Assembly (NCBI GenBank): GCA_003662535.1
Contig: QMYG01000052.1
Coordinates: forward strand, 1 to 5,361
DNA length: 5,361 bases
Source: Candidatus Bathyarchaeota archaeon
GTDB lineage: Archaea; Thermoproteota; Bathyarchaeia; EX4484-135; B24-G1
Reading direction: 5' to 3'
In this document: positions 1 through 5,361 of the stretch, one piece after another
How positions within the stretch are numbered: position 1 is the stretch's first letter
How the letters are laid out: each line of letters starts with the position of its first letter
Program-made: the position numbers and the translations under genes
Notes under the pieces: model-generated
Told to the model about the DNA's origin: nothing
Seen by the model: the letters and a program-made list of their open reading frames with translations, nothing else
The model's database searches: none

Positions 1-1
1 G

Positions 2-298
2 CTCGTCGATGTAGTGAGCAGGGCTCCCTTCGACTTCATAGCTTATCACTGGATGGACGAGCGTAAAATCGTCGGGGGCGTGTTTGATGAAGGTGAGGTA
101 GACGCCTCTAGGAGGGCGAGCGAGATTGCGAGCCTCGCACAGGTGGTAGACGCCTATCCAGTCCTGATAGTGGATGGGCGTTTCAAGTCCCTTCAGGTCT
201 CAGAGGTTCCCCAGATAAGTCATGGGGAATTGAAGAGGATGAGGAACCACCACGAGTTGAGGGAGCGCCTCCGTGAGGCTGTGCGTGTTCAAGTTTAG
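2..298 (+). CDS. Hypothetical protein, C-terminal part (5' end outside window)
   Basis: The reading frame is open to the left edge of the window and ends at a TAG, giving 98 visible residues. A GTG at 14 could act as a start, but no Shine-Dalgarno sequence precedes it and the frame continues upstream, so I treat the gene as cut by the window edge. I do not recognise the family. The visible part is soluble-looking, with no membrane segment or signal peptide. It contains an aromatic stretch (FDFIAYHW), a probable beta strand followed by a turn (YPVLIVDGRF), and a charged C-terminal helix rich in Arg, Glu and His (MRNHHELRERLREAV). It converges on rnhB, with only seven bases between the two stop codons, so it is not part of the ileS-rnhB operon. 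That the frame is coding is fairly safe from its openness and composition; the function is unknown. Confidence 0.7.
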   Translation, partial: LVDVVSRAPFDFIAYHWMDERKIVGGVFDEGEVDASRRASEIASLAQVVDAYPVLIVDGRFKSLQVSEVPQISHGELKRMRNHHELRERLREAVRVQV

Positions 299-310
299 CC
301 TCCAGCTAAA
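294..310. terminator. Short hairpin spanning both convergent stop codons
   Basis: A perfect 6-bp inverted repeat (TTTAGC, five-base loop CTCCA, GCTAAA) contains the TAG stop of the left-hand gene in one arm and the TAG stop of rnhB in the other. It is the only dyad I see between the convergent genes. No long T tract follows on either strand, so a role as a bidirectional terminator is only a guess. The symmetry could simply come from two TAG codons facing each other. Confidence 0.25.
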
Positions 311-965
311 ATAGGGTTTCTTGACGCTCTTCCGCCAGCCTTCTTAGGGTTTTCCACGACTTCCTCACGCAATCTGGATATTTGCCTCTCTCTCTTAGGC
401 ATTTGAGCAGGAATTCCCTCGTCTTCGGGTCTGAGGGGTATCCTGAGCCGAAATCCCCGTATTTCATCCTCAATTTTTGTATTTCCTTGTCCCTTTCCGT
501 TTTTGCGATGATTGATGCTGCTGAGACTATTGGGTATTTCGCGTCTGCGTCGTGTTCTGAGACGACTTCTATGCCTGCGGGTATCTCCTCTAAAATTTGT
601 TCTTTGAACCTTTCCTCCAGCACGTCGGATGCGTCTACGTAGGCGATTTCTGGCTTTAGCTCTGAGATGACCTGAGCCATTACTTTTGCCTCGAGCCAGT
701 TTAGCCTCCTGTATTTCACGCCCCGAAAGACAATCCTGTCTACTTCGCTGGGCGGAACCTTCACAACCTTAATTTTTTCGGCTATTTTCCTTATCTCCTC
801 TGCGAGCCTCTCCCTCCGCTTTGGTGTTAGCTCCTTCGAGTCCCTAACCCCAATCTGCTCCAACAGTTTCAGCTTGTCCTCCGGCATGAGAACTCCTGCT
901 ACCACTAGGGGGCCTATCACGCATCCCCTGCCAGCGTCGTCTACCCCAGCTATTCTCCTAACCAC
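306..965 (-). CDS. rnhB: Ribonuclease HII
   Basis: RNase HII cuts the RNA strand of RNA-DNA hybrids and nicks 5' of single ribonucleotides embedded in DNA, starting their removal. The 219-residue protein has the usual archaeal length. The N-terminal catalytic motif is GVDDAGRG (residues 7-14), with D9 the first metal-binding Asp. D111 (AYVDASD) and D141 (ADAKYP) fit the other two acidic positions, followed by YPIVSAASIIAK (144-155), the GSGYPSDP loop with its junction-sensing Tyr (Y176), and the archaeal RKSWKT motif (201-206). The residue after D9 is normally Glu (GIDEAGRG) but is Asp here. The protein ends in QETLF, which resembles a shortened PCNA-interacting motif. The start is GTG: an in-frame TAG lies 12 bases further upstream and no other start codon fits, although no Shine-Dalgarno sequence is visible. 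It is the last gene of the minus-strand cluster, 27 bases after the NTPase gene. The assignment is secure. Confidence 0.96.
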   Translation of the reverse strand: MVRRIAGVDDAGRGCVIGPLVVAGVLMPEDKLKLLEQIGVRDSKELTPKRRERLAEEIRKIAEKIKVVKVPPSEVDRIVFRGVKYRRLNWLEAKVMAQVISELKPEIAYVDASDVLEERFKEQILEEIPAGIEVVSEHDADAKYPIVSAASIIAKTERDKEIQKLRMKYGDFGSGYPSDPKTREFLLKCLRERGKYPDCVRKSWKTLRRLAEERQETLF

Positions 966-992
966 GACTGTTAATTGCTACGTGGCGCATAA

Positions 993-1583
993 TTAGGGCT
1001 TCCCCTCAAGGAGCATCTTGGCTATCCTCTCTGGGAGACCTGCCCTATTCTCCTGAGTTACCGTGATTATTTCTTTGTTTTTCATTTTTCTGACTTCGTC
1101 TAGGAGTGGATGTCTTGCTTTGTAGTGGATTGTTGCTATGAGGGGTTTTTGGCTTTTTATTGCTTCTCTTACGGCGTCTATGAAGGCCTTTGAGTGCAGC
1201 TCCATTGGGCCTATCTCGTCTATGGCTATGGCGTCTGCCTCCCTGACTGCACGCCTAATCGCCTCCACGCCTACACCTTCCAAGTCCTGCATGTTCACCC
1301 GATATTTTCCAACCCTCGGGCCAGAGGGCTGATTCACGTGGGCGAGCCACCCTCTACGCCCAGAACTCAGGTCGAGGATTTCGAAGCCTATTCTGACGCC
1401 TCTCTCACGAACTTCACGGCTGACCATTCCACCTACACGAAGCCCGTCAGCCCTGAGAAGGTCTACGGCACGGAGCAGAACCGTCGTCTTACCTACTCCA
1501 GGCCTACCGGTGAGGAAAACCTTTCTAGCCAATCTCCACGACCCCCAAACCCGGATAAAAAAACGCATAAACTTTCTCTCCAT
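993..1583 (-). CDS. THEP1-family nucleoside-triphosphatase (P-loop NTPase)
   Basis: This 196-residue protein matches the THEP1/COG1618 family: cytosolic P-loop enzymes that hydrolyse NTPs to NDPs in vitro and whose cellular role is unsettled. Walker A is GRPGVGKTT (26-34). Walker B is AIAIDEIGPMEL (118-129), with D122 and E123 as the likely Mg-binding and catalytic acids. The later ATIHYKARHP segment (150-159) also fits the family. The start is uncertain. The ATG at 1583 has no Shine-Dalgarno sequence. The ATG at 1568 is preceded by GGAGAG at good spacing and gives 191 residues. A TTG at 1532 gives 179 residues, closest to the usual THEP1 length, because family members normally begin just before the P-loop. 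The extra N-terminal 17 residues (MERKFMRFFIRVWGSWR) are therefore doubtful. The gene lies 33 bases after ileS and 27 before rnhB on the same strand, suggesting cotranscription. Confidence 0.92.
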   Translation of the reverse strand: MERKFMRFFIRVWGSWRLARKVFLTGRPGVGKTTVLLRAVDLLRADGLRVGGMVSREVRERGVRIGFEILDLSSGRRGWLAHVNQPSGPRVGKYRVNMQDLEGVGVEAIRRAVREADAIAIDEIGPMELHSKAFIDAVREAIKSQKPLIATIHYKARHPLLDEVRKMKNKEIITVTQENRAGLPERIAKMLLEGKP

Positions 1584-1616
1584 GCAAGAAGATTGTGGGT
1601 TTTGAAGAATGGGTGT

Positions 1617-4600
1617 TTATTGTTTTCCTTGGATTGCTATGTGGACTTTTTTCCTGTCCAGCTTGTATTCTTTCCATTTTAGGGGTATGTCTGGCTCTTC
1701 TGTGTGTAGTTCTATGCGTTTTACTCTGACTAGGTCTTTCATCAGTTCTAGGTGTGGCTTTAGTAGTTCTATGTCTCCCTGTTCTAGGCCGGCTATGTGG
1801 GCGGCTTCGAGTATTTCTGTCGGTGTGAAGCCCATGTCTCTGCGTAGGGACTGAACCCTCCTAGCTAGGTCTCTCATTAGGCCTTCGCCTATCAGCAGTC
1901 TATCCCTGCTCGTGTCTAGGTAGACTGCTACTTGGCCTTCCTCTGCGACAGCCCACCCCTCGCCTGAAGGCGCAGAGCTAGAAAACTCCAGCTCCTTCAC
2001 GTTCGCCAGCTCAAGCAGTATGTCCCTCAGCGGCTCAAGGACGCTCGCAGTTTCGGCTGGTGCAACGACAACCACACGGCGCAGGGGCCACCTACGCTTA
2101 AGCCCAGCGGACTGCCTAGCCGCATAAACGAGCGAAACAACCTCCTCAAGCCTATCAAAGGCCTCCTCCAACTCCCTATTGCGGAACTTCTCCTCGACTG
2201 TTGGCCAGCTCTCGAAATTCACAGACTCAGGCAGAGAATCGTCCATCTGCCTATAAACAGCCTGATGCAGGAACTCAGCTATGAAGGGTGTTACAGGGTT
2301 GAACAGCAGAACGAGGGTTCGGAGCACCTTCCAGAGCGTGGCGTAAATCGCCAGTCTACGTCCTAGGGTTTCTGGGTCGTCGCTCCAAAGTTCACGCCTG
2401 ACCATAGGTATGTAGCTGCGGCTCACGACCTCGATGACGAAGTTTTCGAGCTTTGCGGTTGCAGTGTGGAACTGGCACCTGTCGTAGCCCCAAGTTATGT
2501 CCTCTATTAGGCCTTGAAGCTTGGAGAGGAGCCACCTGTCCGGGAGCTTCAGGTAGCCGTTGGCTTCAGCCCATTCAAGCGTGTGAACCTTGGGGTTGAA
2601 GCCGTCGTATTCGGCGTTCTGCATGAAGAACCTATGCAGGTGATAGAGGGTGTTCAGAACCTGATAGGGCCGCTTATAGGCCTCCCGAATATCGAAGTTC
2701 ATCGTCTCTATCGGGGAGCACTTCCACATCAGGTAGAACCTGCAAACATCGGCGGAATACCTGTCCAGAAGCTCGTTCACTGTAATCACGTTTCCGAGGC
2801 TCTTGCTCATCTTCCTTCCCTGAGCGTCCAGAACGAAGCCGTAGAAGAGGAAGGCCCGATAGGGGGATTCAGCCTTGCCAGTCAGTATCACGTGGTCTAG
2901 GAGAAGGGAGTTCGCCCAGCCCCTCGTCTGGTCAATCGCCTCGACGAGGAAGTAAGCAGGTATAAACCTCTTGAACTCCTCATCCGTAAAGCTTGCGTAG
3001 GGCGCAGCCCCACTGTTATGCCAAACGTCAATCACGAAAGGCTCACGATACATCCGTCCACCACACTTCTCGCAACGAAGGACGACCCTGTCAATCCAAG
3101 GCTTGTGAAGCTCGAAGTATCCTTCAGGAAACTCTATGGCCTTCTCCTTCAGCTCCTTTTTGCTCGAAATGAAGACCTTGTGGCCGCACTTCTCGCAGAC
3201 CCATATTGGTAGGGGTGTGCCCCAGATTCTCTCACGTGATATGCACCAGTGCCGCCCCTCCTTCAGTATGGAGAGGAAGCGGTTTCTCGGGGCCTCGTAG
3301 TAGTATTCGACCTTCTCCGCGGCCTCCACTATCTTGTCTACCAGCCTGTTCACCCAGAGGAAGTATTCACGCCTCGCCACCCACAGGAGCTTGTGGTGGC
3401 TCCTCCAGCAGGTCGGATACTCGTGCCTTATCTTCCCAACCTTCACAACGAGCCCACGCTTCCTCAGCTCCTCAATAACCATGTCGTCTGCGTCCCTAGC
3501 GAAAACCCCACGGAAGATTCCTGCATCCGTGAATCTTCCCTCGTCGTCGAAGGGTGCGTAAATCGGCACGCCACGCTTCCTAGCGGCCTCCATGTCCTCC
3601 TCGCCGTTCCCCGGGGACATGTGGACGACGCCCGTTGCGGTGTGCACGTCTACGAAGTCCTCGCAGATCACGCTTCTAACCAGCGGATGTTCCTCGAACT
3701 TCTTCTGTTCTGGAATGATGTCTAGGAGCGGGAAGTCATACTTTAGGCCCTCTAGGGCCTTGCCCGGCATCGTCTCCAAGATTTCGTAGTCCTCGATTCC
3801 GAACTCCTGCATGAGGGGCTCCACACGCCCCCTAGCCATAATCCAGACCTCGTCCCCCACACGGACTCTGGCGTATTCCGCTTCTGGATGCACAGCTGCC
3901 ATCATGTCCGTAACCAGCGTGTAGGGCATCGTCGTCCACATTAGCAGGTATTCGTTCTTCCTCCCACGTATTGGGAATTTGAAGTAGAGTGAGGGGTTCT
4001 CCACCTCCTCGTAGCCTAGGGCGACCTCGGCGTGGCTTAGTGAGGTTTGGCAGGAGGGGCAGTAGGCGACCACGTAGTAGTCTTCTCCTAGCAGGCCCCT
4101 GTCCCAAGCACGCTTCAGGTATTGCCATTCACGCTCGATGTATTCGTCCTTGTATGTCCAGTAGGCGTTCTCGTAGTCCATGAACATCCCCAGCTTCCGT
4201 TCAGCCTGCATCCAAATCGCATAATACTTCTCCAAGGTCTTCTTGCACTCCTCAACCAGCCTCTCCTCGCCAATCTTCTCCAGAAGCTCCTTCTTGCTCC
4301 CGGCGAAGCCTAAGGCCTTTTCAGCCTCAAGCTCGACTGGCAGGCCCTGACAGTCCCAGCCAGCCCTGAAGGGCACGTAGTAGCCTTGCATGGTTGTGAA
4401 GCGGTATCTCAGGTCTTTTATGACTCTGCCTCTGGCGTGGCCGACGTGGGGGACTCCGTTTAGGGTTGGTGGCCCCTCAACCCATCCTCTCGCCCCACGA
4501 TTGTTCTCGGCTCTCCACCTGTGCAGTCTACGCCGTATGTCGTTTTTCTCCCAAAAATCCCGCACCAGCTCCTCAATATCCATAGGGCTATAGTTCATGC

Positions 4601-4643
4601 TCAGCCAATCCCTAGAATCAAACCTATCTAATTTTACGTTCAC
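1617..4643 (-). CDS. ileS: Isoleucyl-tRNA synthetase, archaeal type
   Basis: This class I synthetase of 1008 residues charges tRNA-Ile with isoleucine and hydrolyses mischarged valine. The HIGH motif is PHVGH (65-69), followed by GWDCQGLPVE (95-104). The first zinc-binding cysteine pair is CPSC (195-198). The CP1 editing domain follows, with WTTMPYTL (236-243) and GVVHMSPGNGEED (338-350), where H341 and D350 keep the spacing of the catalytic His and Asp of bacterial editing sites. A second pair of Cys motifs, CEKC (483-486) and CEKC (524-527), looks like a zinc ribbon. DQTRGW is at 571-576 and KMSKS at 611-615, followed by the helical anticodon-binding domain and a C-terminal extension. The GTG start has GGTGA three bases upstream. 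The ATG at 4598 (residue 16) is an alternative, since the family alignment begins near YSPMDIEELVRDFW. It is the first gene of the operon and lies behind a TATA-like promoter. Synonymous codon use changes sharply along the gene. Confidence 0.98.
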   Translation of the reverse strand: MNVKLDRFDSRDWLSMNYSPMDIEELVRDFWEKNDIRRRLHRWRAENNRGARGWVEGPPTLNGVPHVGHARGRVIKDLRYRFTTMQGYYVPFRAGWDCQGLPVELEAEKALGFAGSKKELLEKIGEERLVEECKKTLEKYYAIWMQAERKLGMFMDYENAYWTYKDEYIEREWQYLKRAWDRGLLGEDYYVVAYCPSCQTSLSHAEVALGYEEVENPSLYFKFPIRGRKNEYLLMWTTMPYTLVTDMMAAVHPEAEYARVRVGDEVWIMARGRVEPLMQEFGIEDYEILETMPGKALEGLKYDFPLLDIIPEQKKFEEHPLVRSVICEDFVDVHTATGVVHMSPGNGEEDMEAARKRGVPIYAPFDDEGRFTDAGIFRGVFARDADDMVIEELRKRGLVVKVGKIRHEYPTCWRSHHKLLWVARREYFLWVNRLVDKIVEAAEKVEYYYEAPRNRFLSILKEGRHWCISRERIWGTPLPIWVCEKCGHKVFISSKKELKEKAIEFPEGYFELHKPWIDRVVLRCEKCGGRMYREPFVIDVWHNSGAAPYASFTDEEFKRFIPAYFLVEAIDQTRGWANSLLLDHVILTGKAESPYRAFLFYGFVLDAQGRKMSKSLGNVITVNELLDRYSADVCRFYLMWKCSPIETMNFDIREAYKRPYQVLNTLYHLHRFFMQNAEYDGFNPKVHTLEWAEANGYLKLPDRWLLSKLQGLIEDITWGYDRCQFHTATAKLENFVIEVVSRSYIPMVRRELWSDDPETLGRRLAIYATLWKVLRTLVLLFNPVTPFIAEFLHQAVYRQMDDSLPESVNFESWPTVEEKFRNRELEEAFDRLEEVVSLVYAARQSAGLKRRWPLRRVVVVAPAETASVLEPLRDILLELANVKELEFSSSAPSGEGWAVAEEGQVAVYLDTSRDRLLIGEGLMRDLARRVQSLRRDMGFTPTEILEAAHIAGLEQGDIELLKPHLELMKDLVRVKRIELHTEEPDIPLKWKEYKLDRKKVHIAIQGKQ

Positions 4644-4684
4644 CTCTCACCCACAACACCAAAACACAGAATAAAGCCACAAAG

Positions 4685-4699
4685 CTATAAATCTTCCCA
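4685..4699 (-). promoter_or_regulatory. Archaeal BRE/TATA-like promoter of the ileS operon
   Basis: Read on the minus strand, this is TGGGAAG followed by ATTTATAG: a purine-rich BRE-like stretch next to a TTTATA box. Archaeal transcription normally starts about 25 bases downstream, here near 4662. That leaves a leader of under 20 bases carrying GGTGA before the ileS GTG. It is the best TATA-like element close to the operon, but archaeal boxes are degenerate, and a weaker candidate (CTTTATT near 4669-4675) also exists. Confidence 0.5.
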
Positions 4700-4717
4700 C
4701 CGTCTACCAACAAACCC

Positions 4718-4752
4718 GCTGACAGTTAGTCAGCAAAATCCGGCTGACTGAC
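4718..4752. repeat. Three-copy GCTGAC/GTCAGC inverted repeat upstream of ileS
   Basis: GCTGAC at 4718 faces GTCAGC at 4729 across the five bases AGTTA, forming a perfect 6-bp dyad. A third copy (GCTGAC at 4743) can pair with the middle one instead, giving a 10-bp stem (4725-4734 with 4743-4752, one G.U) and an eight-base loop. The element begins about 19 bp upstream of the putative BRE of ileS, a position where an archaeal regulator could bind. Its right part also overlaps the start of the degenerate V4R relic, so the symmetry may be accidental. The repeats are seen directly; any operator role is inference. Confidence 0.3.
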
Positions 4753-4955
4753 GAAAGGGTTGCCAACAGCCCATAGATAATTGTTTTAAGGTGCAAAAAC
4801 ATGACCGCTAGTAGGCCCTCCTGCACCCTCATAAAGGAGGGCTTATAGGAGGTGCTACTCGAAACCTCTTTAATAGGGGATGTTGATGTTCAGGAGACTG
4901 GTTGCTCGGCGTTGGGTCGCAAAACTGCCAGTTTGTTGTGAGGGTGCGTGGCTGA
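4723..4955 (+). pseudogene. Decayed V4R (4-vinyl reductase-like) domain relic
   Basis: Conceptual translation from 4723 gives pieces that together resemble the C-terminal half of a V4R domain. These are SKIRLTDERVANSP, a TAG at 4774, IIVLRCKNMTASRPSCTLIK and EGL, a TAG at 4846, then EVLLETSLIGDVDVQETGC and SALGRK. The V4R hallmarks are a Cys after a Pro (codon 4822), then about 24 residues to E-x-x-C-x-A-x-G (ETGCSALG, Cys codon at 4903), then G-x-x-x-C-x-F. The last of these appears only after a shift at the AAAA run near 4921-4924, where the next frame reads CQFVVRVRG and stops at TGA 4953. One lost base there would restore GRK-x-CQF. V4R domains occur as small-molecule or metal sensors in archaeal regulators and stand-alone proteins. 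With two internal stops, one frameshift and a TGA at 4720 closing the frame upstream, this cannot make an intact protein. The original 5' end is not identifiable. Family assignment is from remembered consensus, not a search. Confidence 0.65.
4811..4846 (+). repeat. 12-bp hairpin with loop complementary to 4936-4947
   Basis: GTAGGCCCTCCT (4811-4822) pairs with AGGAGGGCTTAT (4835-4846) as ten Watson-Crick and two G.U pairs on the + strand. The 12-base loop GCACCCTCATAA is complementary over its whole length, with one G.U, to TTGTGAGGGTGC at 4936-4947. The two pairings could form a strained pseudoknot or alternate with each other. The element lies inside the V4R relic, which argues against a dedicated RNA gene. 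Confidence 0.3.
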
Positions 4956-4970
4956 ACTGTTAGGCTTCTC

Positions 4971-5361
4971 CTATATTGGTAGACAGAGTATGAATATTGC
5001 TATCGGGGCTAGCGCCAACACCTTCCTCCATTTTGCAACTGGTGAAACGTCATCTAGCGGTCCCGGATGCCTCTGCACTAGCGCCATAAGTAATGCCAGA
5101 ATAGCCATGGCCACGTAGCCTTGAAAGGCGACAACCGCTATAGCCACAAAGGCTAGGAGGTTCTGGTGGATAGGCTTCATAAAGCACCTAGCTATGTGGC
5201 CACCGTCCAGCATGCCAGCTGGTATGAGATTAAGCATAGTAATTATCATCCCTATCCAGCCAGCAAAGGCTACGGGATGAGGAATTATCAGGACGAGCCC
5301 CGGTGGGGGATGCATCACCAAATTTGTGATGATGCTGTAGATTAAGGGTGCGGGAGTAGCC
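4971..5361 (-). CDS. Site-2 protease family protein (peptidase M50), C-terminal part
   Basis: The frame is open to the right edge of the window and ends at TAG 4971-4973, leaving 129 visible residues. A TTG at 5321 is internal, since coding continues upstream of it (for example APLIYSIITN). The protein is an intramembrane zinc metalloprotease of the M50 type, which cleaves membrane-embedded substrates such as anti-sigma factors in bacteria; archaeal substrates are mostly unknown. The diagnostic motif is NLIPAGMLDGGH (visible residues 44-55), whose Asp (residue 52) is the third zinc ligand. RHPGPLDDVSP near residue 100 is another signature of this subfamily. The HExxH motif must lie beyond the window, so activity cannot be judged. 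At least three hydrophobic stretches are visible: the one carrying the NxxPxxxLDGG motif, LLAFVAIAVVAFQGYVAMAI, and the C-terminal VLALAPIAIFILCLPI. No PDZ or CBS domain is seen in this part. The gene lies upstream of ileS on the same strand, but 327 bases and a separate promoter intervene. Confidence 0.92.
   Translation of the reverse strand, partial: ATPAPLIYSIITNLVMHPPPGLVLIIPHPVAFAGWIGMIITMLNLIPAGMLDGGHIARCFMKPIHQNLLAFVAIAVVAFQGYVAMAILALLMALVQRHPGPLDDVSPVAKWRKVLALAPIAIFILCLPI

Noticed and set aside
3249..3725. Long open frame on the + strand (158 codons) opposite ileS
   Set aside because: It is antisense to a secure IleRS coding region, has no recognisable domain, and is explained by the codon composition of ileS. 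The same holds for the + strand frames at 2514-2900 and 1194-1682.
3832..4128. Second minus-strand open frame inside ileS (98 codons)
   Set aside because: It overlaps the IleRS core in another frame. The protein is low-complexity, rich in Arg, Gly and Pro, and has no domain.
4801..4848. 15-codon frame with AGGTG seven bases before its ATG, like a leader peptide, followed by a GTG restart at 4852
   Set aside because: The frame is part of the V4R-like relic and matches its conserved segment, so the apparent ribosome sites are better read as chance within a decayed gene.
4850..4870. TTCGA-containing 5-bp stem on the minus strand, reminiscent of a tRNA T arm
   Set aside because: The loop is ten bases, not seven, and no acceptor, D or anticodon arms can be found around it.
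4784..4975. Independent structured non-coding RNA starting behind a TTTTAAG box at 4784
   Set aside because: The region translates into V4R hallmarks, so coding ancestry explains it better. None of the SRP RNA, RNase P RNA, 5S rRNA or tRNA signature sequences that I looked for is present. The pairing itself is kept as a low-interest finding.
4844..4975. TATAGGAG/CTCCTATA 8-bp inverted ends, like a small transposable element
   Set aside because: The ends are very short, no target duplication is visible, and one end lies in the last codons of the protease gene, which ends normally.

Overview
The window looks archaeal. The isoleucyl-tRNA synthetase is of the long archaeal/eukaryotic type, the RNase HII has archaeal signatures (GSGYPSDP, RKSWKT), a THEP1-type nucleotide phosphatase lies between them, and a BRE/TATA-like promoter sits just upstream of the synthetase gene. 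GTG starts are used. A lineage within Thermoproteota/TACK (Bathyarchaeia- or Nitrososphaeria-like) is my best guess, but that is inference and weakly held.

Layout: a + strand gene of unknown function enters from the left edge and ends at 298, tail to tail with a minus-strand cluster. Read in the direction of transcription, the cluster is ileS (4643 to 1617), a THEP1-family NTPase (1583 to 993) and rnhB (965 to 306). The gaps are 33 and 27 bases and all three genes share the same register, so they probably form one operon. It joins tRNA charging, a P-loop nucleotide phosphatase and removal of RNA from DNA, all housekeeping roles. The promoter for the unit is probably the TATA-like element at 4685-4692.

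The 327 bases between ileS and the next gene (4644-4970) are not empty. Beyond the ileS promoter they hold, on the + strand, what I read as a decayed C-terminal V4R (4-vinyl reductase-like) domain. The V4R cysteine framework is still visible, but it is broken by two in-frame TAG codons and a one-base frameshift. Several inverted repeats overlap it. At the right edge is the C-terminal part of a minus-strand membrane-embedded site-2 protease (peptidase M50), whose HExxH half lies outside the window.

I found no CRISPR array, tRNA, rRNA, insertion sequence or clear novel system. The points most worth a second look are the V4R relic, abrupt switches in synonymous codon use inside ileS, and residue changes at conserved positions in RNase HII and IleRS.
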